Positions 1-9,117 of a stretch of 64,000 nt of DNA are shown here, piece after piece (the stretch's first letter is position 1; every line of letters begins with the position of its first letter). The stretch comes from Parvimonas micra. GTDB lineage: Bacteria > Bacillota > Clostridia > Tissierellales > Peptoniphilaceae. The DNA lies in assembly GCF_900637905.1 (NCBI RefSeq), contig NZ_LR134472.1, positions 186,001-250,000 of the forward strand, written 5' to 3'. The translations under genes and the position numbers were made by a program. The notes below the pieces were generated by a model, which worked only from the letters and a program-made list of their open reading frames with translations, ran no database searches and was not told where the DNA came from.

Positions 1-1
1 A

Positions 2-265
2 AAAAGTATAACAGCAGATAATGGTTTAGAGTTTGCAAGACTGTATGAAGTATTTGACTATGAAAAAATATATTATGCACATCCATATAGTAGTTATGAA
101 AGAGGAAGTAATGAAAACCACAATAGACTAATAAGAAGATTTTTACCAAAAGGAACAAAAAATACTACTCAGGAAAGAGTAGCATTTATTGAAAATTGGA
201 TAAATAATTATCCTAAAAAACTATTTAACTATAAAACACCTTTTGAAGTTTTTTCAATTGGCTAA
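2..265 (+). CDS. IS30-family transposase, C-terminal part (cut by window edge)
   Basis: The open frame from base 2 to the TAA at 263-265 encodes about 87 residues and has no start inside the window. It contains ADNGLEF (the second catalytic Asp of the DDE core) and, about 30 residues later, YERGSNENHNRLIRRFLPKG, which carries the catalytic Glu and is typical of IS30-family transposases. It ends with the family's usual NYPKKLFNYKTPFEVF tail. It is the only coding piece on the plus strand and converges on the ABC-2 genes. I did not find a clear terminal inverted repeat between 266 and 350. Whether the full element is intact depends on sequence left of the window. Confidence 0.85.
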   Translation, partial: KSITADNGLEFARLYEVFDYEKIYYAHPYSSYERGSNENHNRLIRRFLPKGTKNTTQERVAFIENWINNYPKKLFNYKTPFEVFSIG

Positions 266-350
266 CTTATTCTTGCAATTTATACTAATAATTTATTTTT
301 TATATATTCCTGAAAATCATTTAAAATTTCTATATACTTTAACAAATCCA

Positions 351-1127
351 CTAACTGTTCACCCCACTGTATTTTTTTATTCCTTTTTTCCAAATAAACT
401 TAGTAAACAATACTAAAAATAGACAAACTAGCACCTCAATACAAATATAATATAATTGTTCTTTCCCATATAAAATAGCAACAGGATAATATCCCATAAA
501 TCCAAAAGGAATAATAAAAGTAAAAATAATTTTTATAAATTTATTAAAAATATTTAATGGATATTTTGAATATATTGTCAATGATTGGATTATTCTAATT
601 AATGAATTAGATATATTTTCAAACCAAAATGAAAGACTTGCTACTATTGTAAATAAACACACAAATATTAATATATTCATAAATGTCATTGGAATTATAA
701 TCAATAGAAGTCTTATTATACTTATTTGAGAAATATTTATGAATCTTATAATAATAACTAACCCTATAAAAACTCCTCCTACATCACCTATTCCTTTGCC
801 ATATAATTGTAGTAGTTCATTTATCGGCTTAACTAAAATACCATCTAAATTCCCAGATACCAAAATATATGAGAAGTCATAAAGTGGCCAAAATAAAAAT
901 CCAAATAATCCGTAAGAAAATTGATATAAACCAAAAATTAATAGTATTTGTTCGTAACTCCACCCATTTAAATTAGGTATATTTTCAAATAAAGTATGTA
1001 TAAATATAAAAGTAAGTAGTTGTGTAAAAAAATCTGATAAAATAAATATAAAAAAATCAAATTTATTACTTAATCTTAATTTAAGTTCTAATTTTCTAAT
1101 TGAAATAAATAATTTAAAAGTTTTCAT
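351..1127 (-). CDS. ABC-2 type permease subunit (COG3694-like)
   Basis: A 258-residue membrane protein with about six hydrophobic segments and no ATPase motif. It matches the second permease of the ABC-2 class in which two permeases accompany one COG4586-type ATPase. It is the last gene of a three-gene unit (ATPase 1915-2874, permease 1130-1918, this gene) and starts 2 bases after its partner. A GAGGGGT ribosome binding site precedes the ATG at 1127. The substrate is not evident; the radical SAM remnant upstream suggests export of a modified peptide (inference). No clear terminator follows. Confidence 0.75.
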   Translation of the reverse strand: MKTFKLFISIRKLELKLRLSNKFDFFIFILSDFFTQLLTFIFIHTLFENIPNLNGWSYEQILLIFGLYQFSYGLFGFLFWPLYDFSYILVSGNLDGILVKPINELLQLYGKGIGDVGGVFIGLVIIIRFINISQISIIRLLLIIIPMTFMNILIFVCLFTIVASLSFWFENISNSLIRIIQSLTIYSKYPLNIFNKFIKIIFTFIIPFGFMGYYPVAILYGKEQLYYICIEVLVCLFLVLFTKFIWKKGIKKYSGVNS

Positions 1128-1129
1128 AA

Positions 1130-1918
1130 CTACCCCTCAAAGATACTTAATTTTTCTAAAGCTCTATTTTGAAATTTAAATAGTATATAGGAAAGCACCA
1201 AACACCAAATAATTCCATAAAGTATACTATAAAAATTCTCAATTGAATTTACTTTTAATGAATTTATAGGCATATAAATAATATATTTGAAAGGAAGAAA
1301 CTCAATTATATTCCTGTACTTATCTTCAAAGAACTCTAAAGGAATAAGTAATCCAGAACAAATAGAAAATAAAAAGTCTTTAAAATGTGTAACTCCTTCA
1401 ACACTAATTATCCAACACGAAAAAAGTCCAACTATATAATTTATAACAAAATTCAAATATATAGATATAAAAATTAATATCACAAAAAAAACCAAATGTT
1501 CAACTTTTTTCACACTAACATCAAAATATATAAAAATTGTTAAAATGAATAAAATTATTTGAGTTAAAAAAACCCACACAACCTCTCCAATTCTAATGAA
1601 CCAGAACTTAAAAAATAAATTTACTGGTGTTGTTAATGAATTCAATATACTTCCATCTTGTATTTGTTTAGAAATAACTCTATCTATTCTATTAGTAGTC
1701 AATGCATATATAATTTGAGACAATAATGTATATTTTAAAATATCATTAAAATCATATCCATTTATTGTCCCTCCACTTACATACACACTTTTCCAAAATG
1801 ATATCAAGAAAATTATCAAAATTACAGAGCTTAAAAAATTCCATATAATTTCATACTTGTATTTAGATAGCCTAATAAAAATTAGTTTTACAAAAGCTAA
1901 GTATTTTCTTAAATTCAT
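1130..1918 (-). CDS. ABC-2 type permease subunit (COG4587-like)
   Basis: A 262-residue integral membrane protein with about six predicted membrane segments and the N-terminal pattern of the COG4587 permease group. It pairs with the 351-1127 permease to form the membrane part of an ABC exporter driven by the 1915-2874 ATPase. Its ATG at 1918 overlaps the end of the ATPase gene by 4 bases, so translation is probably coupled; AAGGAG lies just upstream. The three genes look intact, unlike the radical SAM gene in front of them. Confidence 0.75.
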   Translation of the reverse strand: MNLRKYLAFVKLIFIRLSKYKYEIIWNFLSSVILIIFLISFWKSVYVSGGTINGYDFNDILKYTLLSQIIYALTTNRIDRVISKQIQDGSILNSLTTPVNLFFKFWFIRIGEVVWVFLTQIILFILTIFIYFDVSVKKVEHLVFFVILIFISIYLNFVINYIVGLFSCWIISVEGVTHFKDFLFSICSGLLIPLEFFEDKYRNIIEFLPFKYIIYMPINSLKVNSIENFYSILYGIIWCLVLSYILFKFQNRALEKLSIFEG

Positions 1919-2874
1919 TCTGATTTCTCCTTACCAGTGAAAATTTTATAAATAGAGTCTTCAAAACTACATTCTCTAAAATTAATCTCTATATTTGTGT
2001 CAAAAAGTAAATCATGTAAAACTAATGAAGTATTTTTGCTGTTTCTAATAGTTATATGTAATTCATTTTTACCTTCGTATATAATTTTACAATATGAATC
2101 CAATTTTTTAACTATTGAAATCATCTCTAATTTCGTTTCATGCTGTAAATTTTTGAATTCTATAATTCTATTTTTACCATATTTTTCAACTATACCCTCA
2201 GTAGTATTATCTTCTATTATTTTTCCAGAATCTATGATGATAATTCTTTTACATACGTCTGAAATATCATTTAAATCATGAGATGTAAATAATACCGTTA
2301 CATTTTTTTCCGAATTCAAAAATTTTATAAACTTCTTTATTTTTTCTTTTGTTTCTATATCAAGTCCAATTGTTGGTTCATCTAAAAAAATTATACTTGG
2401 ATTATGTAAAAATATTGAAGCTATTTCGCATATTATTCTTTGTCCTAAACTCATTTTTCTTAAAGGTTTATTTACTAATTCTTCTAGTCCTAACATAAAA
2501 ACTATTTCTTCAAAATTTTGTTTAAATAACTTCTTTTCAACTTCATATATATCCCTTAATATATGGAAAGCCTCATTAGGAGAAAGCTCCGGCCAAAGTT
2601 GAGGCTTATTACCAAACATTATTCCTATATTTTTAACATGATTAACTCTCTCTAAATACGGCACTTTTCCATCAACTACAACATTTCCTTCTGAAGGATG
2701 TATTATACCTGATAATATTCTTAAAGTTGTAGTTTTCCCCGATCCATTTTTACCTATGTATCCAACACACTCTCCTTTTTTTATATTAAAAGATATATCA
2801 TTAACAGCATTTAAAAATATATTATTATATCTATAAGTCTTTGAAAGATTATTAACTTTAATTATATTTTCCAA
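1915..2874 (-). CDS. ABC transporter ATP-binding protein (COG4586-like)
   Basis: A 319-residue ATPase subunit. Walker A is GYIGKNGSGKTTTLRIL (about residues 38-54), the signature is MSLGQRIICEIA, and Walker B is IIFLDEPTIGLD. A C-terminal extension of about 100 residues after the core is normal for this exporter group. The start is a TTG at 2874, well placed after GGAGAT, and overlaps the end of the SPASM fragment by 17 bases. It energises the two permeases downstream (minus strand). The substrate is unknown. Confidence 0.85.
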   Translation of the reverse strand: MENIIKVNNLSKTYRYNNIFLNAVNDISFNIKKGECVGYIGKNGSGKTTTLRILSGIIHPSEGNVVVDGKVPYLERVNHVKNIGIMFGNKPQLWPELSPNEAFHILRDIYEVEKKLFKQNFEEIVFMLGLEELVNKPLRKMSLGQRIICEIASIFLHNPSIIFLDEPTIGLDIETKEKIKKFIKFLNSEKNVTVLFTSHDLNDISDVCKRIIIIDSGKIIEDNTTEGIVEKYGKNRIIEFKNLQHETKLEMISIVKKLDSYCKIIYEGKNELHITIRNSKNTSLVLHDLLFDTNIEINFRECSFEDSIYKIFTGKEKSE

Positions 2875-3578
2875 ATTTATCTCCTCTCAAACTTAAAGTA
2901 GTATTCAAACTATTCCACCAAAAGTAAATATCTCCTTTTTTGGATAATTCTTCTCGCAAAAAAACAATCATTAATTTGTTAAACTCACATACTGGATCTA
3001 TAGATTTAATTTTTGAATTATTATAATAACTTCTTGCAGAACAACAAGCTGAACATTCTTTATTAAATTCACATAACTTACATTCAAGTATATTATTTTT
3101 ATAATTATACCTTAATTCTTTCCATGTCTGATTATTTAACATATTATCCCAAAAATCTTCTTTAACACTTCCATACGAAAATTTTTTATCTTCACAAAAA
3201 TCCGCACAAGGATAAACGTTTCCGTCACTAGACAAAGCAAACTGTGAAATTCCAGCTCCACAAGTGGAAGACGTACACATGTAAGAATTTTTTTAGTTAT
3301 CATCTTTTTTTTATAAAATAATACATATTTTTCTCAAATATCAATATATTATCTTTTTTTAATTTGTTAGCCAATTTGTCTAGAATACTTTTATATGTAT
3401 AAAACATTTCCTCTGATGATAATCTTAGGTCTGAGAATCGACCTCGACCAGATGGTAAAAAATAATTAACGGAAAAGTTATGTACTCCCAAATCAAAAAA
3501 ATTATCCAACTCATCTATAATCAATTTATAATTACTTTTGTTTAAAATTGGGAGAAAACCCAATCTAAATTTTATCAT
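2858..3578 (-). pseudogene. radical SAM/SPASM peptide-maturase remnant
   Basis: Two broken frames make up the C-terminal half of a radical SAM protein. The first (3578 to 3300) encodes a barrel piece, FDLGVHNFSVNYFLPSGRGR. The second (to 2858) encodes a SPASM domain with auxiliary-cluster cysteines in STCGAG, NVYPCADFC, CKLCEFNKECSACC and DPVC. Adding one A to each of two poly-A runs (plus-strand T8 at 3305-3312 and T7 at 3288-3294) joins them into one frame, so the join is lost through two single-base deletions. The N-terminus with the CxxxCxxC SAM cluster is absent: a stop lies three codons upstream of the first ATG, and yvcK ends 26 bases away. In its intact form such a gene would modify a ribosomal peptide exported by the ABC unit next to it (inference). 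Confidence 0.75.
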
Positions 3579-3603
3579 TCTAAGTTATAAAAATTTTTAT
3601 AAT

Positions 3604-4575
3604 TTAAAAATTTTCTAAAATTAATCTTGCAAGTTTATCTTCATTATGTCTTGAGTATCCTGAAGATTTACTAATTAAACTATCCTCTAAAACTCTTATT
3701 TTTAATTTTTTTAAATATTCTCTTTCTTCATCACTTAGTAACAGTTGACTTGCACTTTTTCTTTTATATTTTATATCTACATCTTCTGGAATTATTTCAT
3801 TATTTACAACAATTGTATCAATTTTAATTCCTTCACAATGCTTATAAATTGCGTTTAAATGATCAGTAACCTTATAATCGAAGGTTTCTGTTGATTGATT
3901 AACAACATTTAAAATAAAGCAAATTTTTGCCTTTGTATTAGTTAATGCTTCACTTATTTCAGAAATTAACAAATTAGGAATTACAGAAGTGTATAAACTT
4001 CCGGGACCTATTAAAATTACATCTGAATTATAAATTTCGTGTACAACTTCATTAAGTGGTTTAGCATATTTTGGAGAAATGAAAACTCTATTTATTCTGC
4101 TGCTATTTTCATCTTCCAAATTTAAAGCTGTTATATTACTTTCACCCTCAATTATTTCTCCGTTTTCAAGTTCTGCAAATAATTTTATATTATCCAAAGT
4201 AACAGGTAAAACTTTACCGGTTATTGCTAAAATATTTGAAGTTTCTTGTATTCCAAGAATAAAATCCTTATATATATCAGCCATTGCAACTAAGAATAAA
4301 TTACCAAAACTTTGTCCCTTTAGATTTCCCTCTTTAAATCTATATTTCATCAATCTTTCCATTGATTTTTCAGTATTTGCAAGAGAAATCAAACAAGCTC
4401 TGATATCTCCCGGTGGAATAACACCTAAATCATCTCTAAGCATTCCGGAACTTCCACCGTCATCAGCTACGGTTACAATTGCAGTAATATCTTTAAAATA
4501 CTTTTTCAAACCTTTAAGAATAGTAGAACTTCCAGTTCCTCCTCCTATGGTTACAATTCTAGTATCGTCTACCAT
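3604..4575 (-). CDS. yvcK: YvcK/CofD-like nucleotide-sugar binding regulator
   Basis: A 323-residue protein of the YvcK family, which binds UDP-sugars and supports cell wall synthesis and gluconeogenic growth. Visible family motifs are GGGTGSS (11-17), VADDGGSSG (36-44) and PPGDIRACL (54-62). It overlaps the end of rapZ by 7 bases and is the last intact gene of the pepP-to-yvcK operon. In most Firmicutes whiA follows immediately; here the next sequence is the radical SAM remnant. Confidence 0.93.
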   Translation of the reverse strand: MVDDTRIVTIGGGTGSSTILKGLKKYFKDITAIVTVADDGGSSGMLRDDLGVIPPGDIRACLISLANTEKSMERLMKYRFKEGNLKGQSFGNLFLVAMADIYKDFILGIQETSNILAITGKVLPVTLDNIKLFAELENGEIIEGESNITALNLEDENSSRINRVFISPKYAKPLNEVVHEIYNSDVILIGPGSLYTSVIPNLLISEISEALTNTKAKICFILNVVNQSTETFDYKVTDHLNAIYKHCEGIKIDTIVVNNEIIPEDVDIKYKRKSASQLLLSDEEREYLKKLKIRVLEDSLISKSSGYSRHNEDKLARLILENF

Positions 4576-5420
4576 AGTCTTTCATCCCTGTGAGAAATAT
4601 TAACATTAGAATGTTCTTTTTTAAGTTCTGAATAAATTTTTTCAGCTAAACAAACAGAACGATGCTTTCCGCCTGTACATCCAACTCCAATAGTAAGCAT
4701 ATTTTTTCCTTCAGCCTTATATTTAGGTATTAAGAACTCCAATAAATCAACAACCTTATTTAAAAATATCTTTGAGTCATCAAAACCCATAACATAATTT
4801 TGAATTTCATCATCTTTTCCATTAAGTTCTTTTAGTTCTTCAATATAATATGGATTAGGTAAAAATCTAACGTCAAAAACTAAATCAGCTTCAACCAAAA
4901 TTCCATTTTTAAATCCAAATGATTCTATATTTATAACTAAATCTTTTTTATTACCATTGAAAAAAATTGAATTCAATTTATTTTTAAAACTTATAGCAGA
5001 AAGTCTTGTAGTATCTATGATAATATCAGATTTATCTTTTATATCATTAAGTAATTCCCTTTCTAGCTCTATGGAATCTGAAAGTGCACCATTCGGGTTT
5101 ACAGGATGAGGACGTCTTAATTCCTTGTATCTATTAATAAGAGTTCTATTACTTGCATCTAAAAATAAGACTTTAAGTTCACAATCCATTTTTTTCAAAT
5201 TTTGAATTGTTTCTGATAAGTCTTCAAAAAACCTAGCTCTAACGTCAATAACTATAGCCAACTTTTCAATAGACTTTGTAGAATTATTTATTAATTCGAC
5301 AAAATCTACAATAAATTTTGGGGGAAGATTTTCCATACAATAATAGCCCATATCTTCAAAATGGTTTAATGCCAATGTCTTCCCTGCTCCACTCATTCCT
5401 GTAATTATAACTGCTTCCAT
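4569..5420 (-). CDS. rapZ: RapZ-family RNase adapter / nucleotide-binding protein
   Basis: A 283-residue P-loop protein (YvcJ/RapZ). The Walker A GMSGAGKT is at residues 8-15, and the C-terminal domain carries GVGCTGGKHRS near residue 245, a hallmark of the family. In E. coli RapZ guides RNase E to the small RNA GlmZ; in Gram-positives the role is less clear and is linked to nucleotide-sugar sensing and competence. It sits between murB and yvcK, the standard order, and overlaps yvcK by 7 bases. Confidence 0.93.
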   Translation of the reverse strand: MEAVIITGMSGAGKTLALNHFEDMGYYCMENLPPKFIVDFVELINNSTKSIEKLAIVIDVRARFFEDLSETIQNLKKMDCELKVLFLDASNRTLINRYKELRRPHPVNPNGALSDSIELERELLNDIKDKSDIIIDTTRLSAISFKNKLNSIFFNGNKKDLVINIESFGFKNGILVEADLVFDVRFLPNPYYIEELKELNGKDDEIQNYVMGFDDSKIFLNKVVDLLEFLIPKYKAEGKNMLTIGVGCTGGKHRSVCLAEKIYSELKKEHSNVNISHRDERLW

Positions 5421-5423
5421 AAC

Positions 5424-6311
5424 CTAATCCTTTAAAATTCTTACTTCCGTTTCCAACTTAACTCCAAATTTTTCAAAAACAACTTTTTGAACATATTCAA
5501 TAAGCTCCATAACCTCTTTATAACTTGCATTTCCTTTATTAACAACAAAGCCTGAATGTTTTTCGGAAACCCAAGCATCATTTATATGATATCCCTTAAG
5601 TCCAGCATCTTCGATTAATTTTGAAGCAAAATGTCCTTCAGGTCTTTTAAATGTACTTCCCGCAGAACCGAAGTTCAAAGGTTGTTTTGAATTTCTTCTT
5701 TCTCTTAAATCTTCATAAACCGCATTTATTTCTTCTTTATTTCCTTTTTGTAATTTCAACTTAATAGTAGTTACAATATAGTTTTTCCTTTGAATTATGC
5801 TTTTTCTATAAGAAAATTCAAGCTCTTCATTTTTTAATTCTCTTAATTCAAAATTATCTAAGTCCAAAACTTCAACAGATTCAACTATATCTTTCATTTC
5901 CCCACCATAGGCTCCTGCATTCATATAGATTGCTCCACCTATTGTTCCAGGAATTCCTGAAGCGAATTCAAATCCTGTTAAAGAATTTTCATAAGCTACA
6001 GTATAAACTTCTGATAATTTTGCACCAGAATTTACTATTAAATATTCGTCCTTAACTTGTATTGTTGAAAATTCACTCTTTAATTTTATTATAACTCCAT
6101 TATAGCCTTCATCCGGAACAAGTAAATTTGATCCATTTCCAATTACAAAAAATTTAATACTATTTTCTCTACATATTTTTATAGTTTCAACTATATCGGA
6201 AACTTCTCTTGGTTCAATTAAAGCTATACAATTTCCACCAATTTTGAATGTAGTATGATTTTTTAAAGGTTCGTCATATCTTACAATACAATTCAATTTA
6301 CTAAATAACAT
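5424..6311 (-). CDS. murB: UDP-N-acetylenolpyruvoylglucosamine reductase MurB
   Basis: MurB reduces UDP-GlcNAc-enolpyruvate to UDP-MurNAc with NADPH and FAD in the cytoplasm. FAD-binding motifs are present: KIGGNC, GNGSNLLVPDEGY and GIPGTIGGAIYMNAGAYGG. The catalytic Ser region is NFGSAGSTFKRP and the C-terminal Glu lies in LETEVRIL. I place the start at the ATG at 6311, with AGGTGG seven bases upstream, rather than the in-frame GTG at 6320; this gives 295 residues. It lies 10 bases after hprK and 3 bases before rapZ. Confidence 0.93.
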   Translation of the reverse strand: MLFSKLNCIVRYDEPLKNHTTFKIGGNCIALIEPREVSDIVETIKICRENSIKFFVIGNGSNLLVPDEGYNGVIIKLKSEFSTIQVKDEYLIVNSGAKLSEVYTVAYENSLTGFEFASGIPGTIGGAIYMNAGAYGGEMKDIVESVEVLDLDNFELRELKNEELEFSYRKSIIQRKNYIVTTIKLKLQKGNKEEINAVYEDLRERRNSKQPLNFGSAGSTFKRPEGHFASKLIEDAGLKGYHINDAWVSEKHSGFVVNKGNASYKEVMELIEYVQKVVFEKFGVKLETEVRILKD

Positions 6312-6320
6312 ATTTACCAC

Positions 6321-7253
6321 CTAATTTGATTTATTTTTTATTTCTTCCATTATTCTTTTATTTAATTCCTCTGCAGCATTATATCCATACATTTTTTGAC
6401 GCATATTTCTTGCTGCAACTTCAACAATCAGTGCTATATTTCTACCCGGTTTTACAGGAATTACAATATATGGAAGTTCAAGACCTAATATGCTTTTGTA
6501 TTTATCATCAAGACCTAATCTATCATATTCTTTGTTATCTATCCAATTTTCAAGTTCAATTACAAAATCTATTTCAGTAGATTTTTTTACTGCCCCAACA
6601 CCATATAATCTTTGGATATCTAAAATTCCAAGCCCTCTAATCTCTAAAAAATGTCGAATATTTTCAGGAGATTCTCCATAGAGTTTATTATCTATTTTTC
6701 TTATATCGACAGCATCATCTGCTACTAATCTATGTCCACGGGCGATAAGTTCCAAAGCAGTTTCACTTTTTCCTATACTACTTTTTCCAATTATTAAAAT
6801 TCCCATACCAAATACTTCAAGTAATCCACCGTGAATTCTAATTTCTTCGCTTAGAGCAAATTCCAAAAACACATTCAGCTTAGAAATAAGTTTTGTAGTT
6901 CCATAATCTACTCTTAAAATTGTTCTATTATGTTTTTTTGCCAAAGAATAAACTTCGTAAGGTATATTAATTCCATAACTATAAATTAAGGCAGGAATAG
7001 GATATGAAAAGAACTTATCAAAAATATTTCTTCTTTCATCAAAGGGCAAATATTTGTTATAATATTCATGCTCCGGAAGTCCAATTATTTGAATTCTTTT
7101 ATATGAAAAAGTATCAAAAAAACCACTTAGTTGAAGACCAGGTCTATTAACTTCATTAATATCTATTTCTATTTTATCATAATCATCGCTTTTATAAACA
7201 ATCTCAAATCCAAGTTTTTCAACTAAGTCTTTCAATAGAACACTTTTTTTCAT
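6321..7253 (-). CDS. hprK: HPr kinase/phosphorylase
   Basis: HprK phosphorylates and dephosphorylates Ser46 of HPr and controls catabolite repression. The P-loop GKSSIGKSETALELI is followed by RLVADDAVDI, and the second signature is LEIRGLGILDIQRLYGVGAV. The frame stays open to 7337, but the ATG at 7253 (MKKSVLLKDLVEKLG) has GAGGG in front and gives the usual 310 residues. The longer N-terminus would lie inside uvrC. The start is 1 base after the uvrC stop. Confidence 0.93.
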   Translation of the reverse strand: MKKSVLLKDLVEKLGFEIVYKSDDYDKIEIDINEVNRPGLQLSGFFDTFSYKRIQIIGLPEHEYYNKYLPFDERRNIFDKFFSYPIPALIYSYGINIPYEVYSLAKKHNRTILRVDYGTTKLISKLNVFLEFALSEEIRIHGGLLEVFGMGILIIGKSSIGKSETALELIARGHRLVADDAVDIRKIDNKLYGESPENIRHFLEIRGLGILDIQRLYGVGAVKKSTEIDFVIELENWIDNKEYDRLGLDDKYKSILGLELPYIVIPVKPGRNIALIVEVAARNMRQKMYGYNAAEELNKRIMEEIKNKSN

Positions 7254-7254
7254 A

Positions 7255-9117
7255 TTATCCCTCATTATTAAAAAATTCAAAAATATTTTTAGCTGTTTTT
7301 TTATCCATTTTATCAACCATAAGAAGTTCTTCAACACTTGCTTTTTTTATCGAAGAAATGCTTCCAAAATGAGATAATAGTTTAATCTTTTTAATTTCTC
7401 CAACACCTTTTATCTCATCAAGAACAGAATTTTGTAATTTTTTATTCTGTAAACTTCTATGATAGTTAATAGCAAATCTATGAACTTCTTCTTGTATGTC
7501 AAATAAAAATCTATATATATTTGTATTTATATCTAATTCGATATAATTGTCTTCAAAAATTATTCCTTTAGTTCTATGTTTGTCATTTTTTACAAGTCCA
7601 ATAACAGGAACATCCAAGTTCTTTTCCAAAAGAACTTCTTTTGCTACATTAACATGTCCCTTTCCACCATCCATTAAAATTAAGTCCGGCTTTTCTGAAA
7701 AACTGCTTCCAGCAGAATTTATTTTTTCATCTAAAAATCTATTAAATCTTCTTGTAAGCATCTCTCTATGGCTTGAATAGTCATCTTGCCCTACAACTGT
7801 TTTTATTTTAAATTTTCGATAATCTTTTGAGCTTTTAAAACCATTTTTATAAACTACCATACTCCCAACATTAAAATCACCTGAAATATTTGAAATATCA
7901 TAACATTCTATTCTATCTAGATTGTCAATATCCAAAATATTTTTTAGATAATTAATAGCTTGCAAGTATTTTACATTTATATTTTTATTATCAAAAATAT
8001 GTTTTGTTAAAATTTCATTTGCATTCTTTTGCAAAATTTTCATTTGATCAAATTTAACACCTTTTTTAGGATTTTTTACAGAAATAGATTTTTCAGAAAA
8101 AATATTTGCTAAGAATAATGAAATTTCATTTAAAAATTTTTCATCCGAATAATCAATATATACTTCTTTAACCTTGTTATGATGACTTATGTAAAATTGC
8201 CTTATAACATTTGAGAATAGCTCTTCAACTTCCAAGTCCAAAATATTTTCAACAATGAAATGTTTTCTATCAACTACAAGTCCATCATTTACAATAAAAA
8301 TTGCAACAACCAAAATATTCTCAGCATAAGCATAAGAAATCAAATGATATTCCTTAAATTTCTTGATATTAAAAATCTGCTTAGTAAATAAATAATCAAT
8401 TTCACTTAAGAAATCTCTATATTTCATCGCAAGTTCATATTCTTCTTTAGCTGATGACTGTTTCATTCTATTTAGTAAAATTTCTTTTATCTCAGTTGTA
8501 TCTCCTGAAAGAAACTTAATAACTCTTTTAACATCATTATTATAATTTTCTCTATCTATATTTTGAGTACATGGTGCTGAGCATCTTCCCAAATAATAGC
8601 TCATACAAGGTCTTTGTAAAAATTTACCCTTGTCAAAATTCAACTTACAATCTCTTATATTGTAAATCAATATAGATAATTCCATCAATTTTTCTAAGTC
8701 TGAAATTGTAGGAAAAGGCCCAAAATATTGAGCCTTATCTTCCTTAATATCTCTAACTTTTAAAATTTTAGGAAATTTTTCATTTGTGATTTTTATATAA
8801 GGATATTGTTTGTCGTCCTTTAAATTTATATTATACTTAGGTCTATTCTTTTTAATTAAATTTGCTTCTAAAACTAAACTTTCAGTTTCATTGTTTACAA
8901 TTATATATTCAAATCTATGGATATGTTCTACCATAGCTTGAACCTTTTTGTATTTGTGATTAGTAGTAAAATATGACCTAACTCTATTTTTTAAAGATAC
9001 AGACTTTCCAACATAGATAATCTTATCATCCTTATCATACATTATATAAACTCCCGGTAAATCGGGTAGCTTTTTTAATTCGTAATTTATATCAAATTCT
9101 TTTAAATTTCCTTGCAT
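7255..9117 (-). CDS. uvrC: UvrABC excinuclease subunit C
   Basis: The 620-residue nuclease makes both incisions in nucleotide excision repair. It has an N-terminal GIY-YIG domain (GVYIMYDKDDKIIYVGKS, about residues 23-40), a cysteine motif CMSYYLGRCSAPC, a central UVR region, an RNase H-like domain (CYDISNISGDFNVGSMVVY), and C-terminal helix-hairpin-helix repeats (LDEIKGVGEIKKIKLLSHFG). The length is normal. It overlaps the end of pepP by 16 bases and is followed by hprK. Confidence 0.95.
   Translation of the reverse strand: MQGNLKEFDINYELKKLPDLPGVYIMYDKDDKIIYVGKSVSLKNRVRSYFTTNHKYKKVQAMVEHIHRFEYIIVNNETESLVLEANLIKKNRPKYNINLKDDKQYPYIKITNEKFPKILKVRDIKEDKAQYFGPFPTISDLEKLMELSILIYNIRDCKLNFDKGKFLQRPCMSYYLGRCSAPCTQNIDRENYNNDVKRVIKFLSGDTTEIKEILLNRMKQSSAKEEYELAMKYRDFLSEIDYLFTKQIFNIKKFKEYHLISYAYAENILVVAIFIVNDGLVVDRKHFIVENILDLEVEELFSNVIRQFYISHHNKVKEVYIDYSDEKFLNEISLFLANIFSEKSISVKNPKKGVKFDQMKILQKNANEILTKHIFDNKNINVKYLQAINYLKNILDIDNLDRIECYDISNISGDFNVGSMVVYKNGFKSSKDYRKFKIKTVVGQDDYSSHREMLTRRFNRFLDEKINSAGSSFSEKPDLILMDGGKGHVNVAKEVLLEKNLDVPVIGLVKNDKHRTKGIIFEDNYIELDINTNIYRFLFDIQEEVHRFAINYHRSLQNKKLQNSVLDEIKGVGEIKKIKLLSHFGSISSIKKASVEELLMVDKMDKKTAKNIFEFFNNEG

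Noticed and set aside
3300-3305. TGA in the radical SAM fragment as a selenocysteine codon
   Set aside because: It is followed at once by TAA in the same frame and next to an A-run; a frameshift explains it and no SECIS-like hairpin follows.
4079-4603. Plus-strand open frame of 174 codons
   Set aside because: It is antisense to yvcK; Ser/Leu-rich shadow translation.
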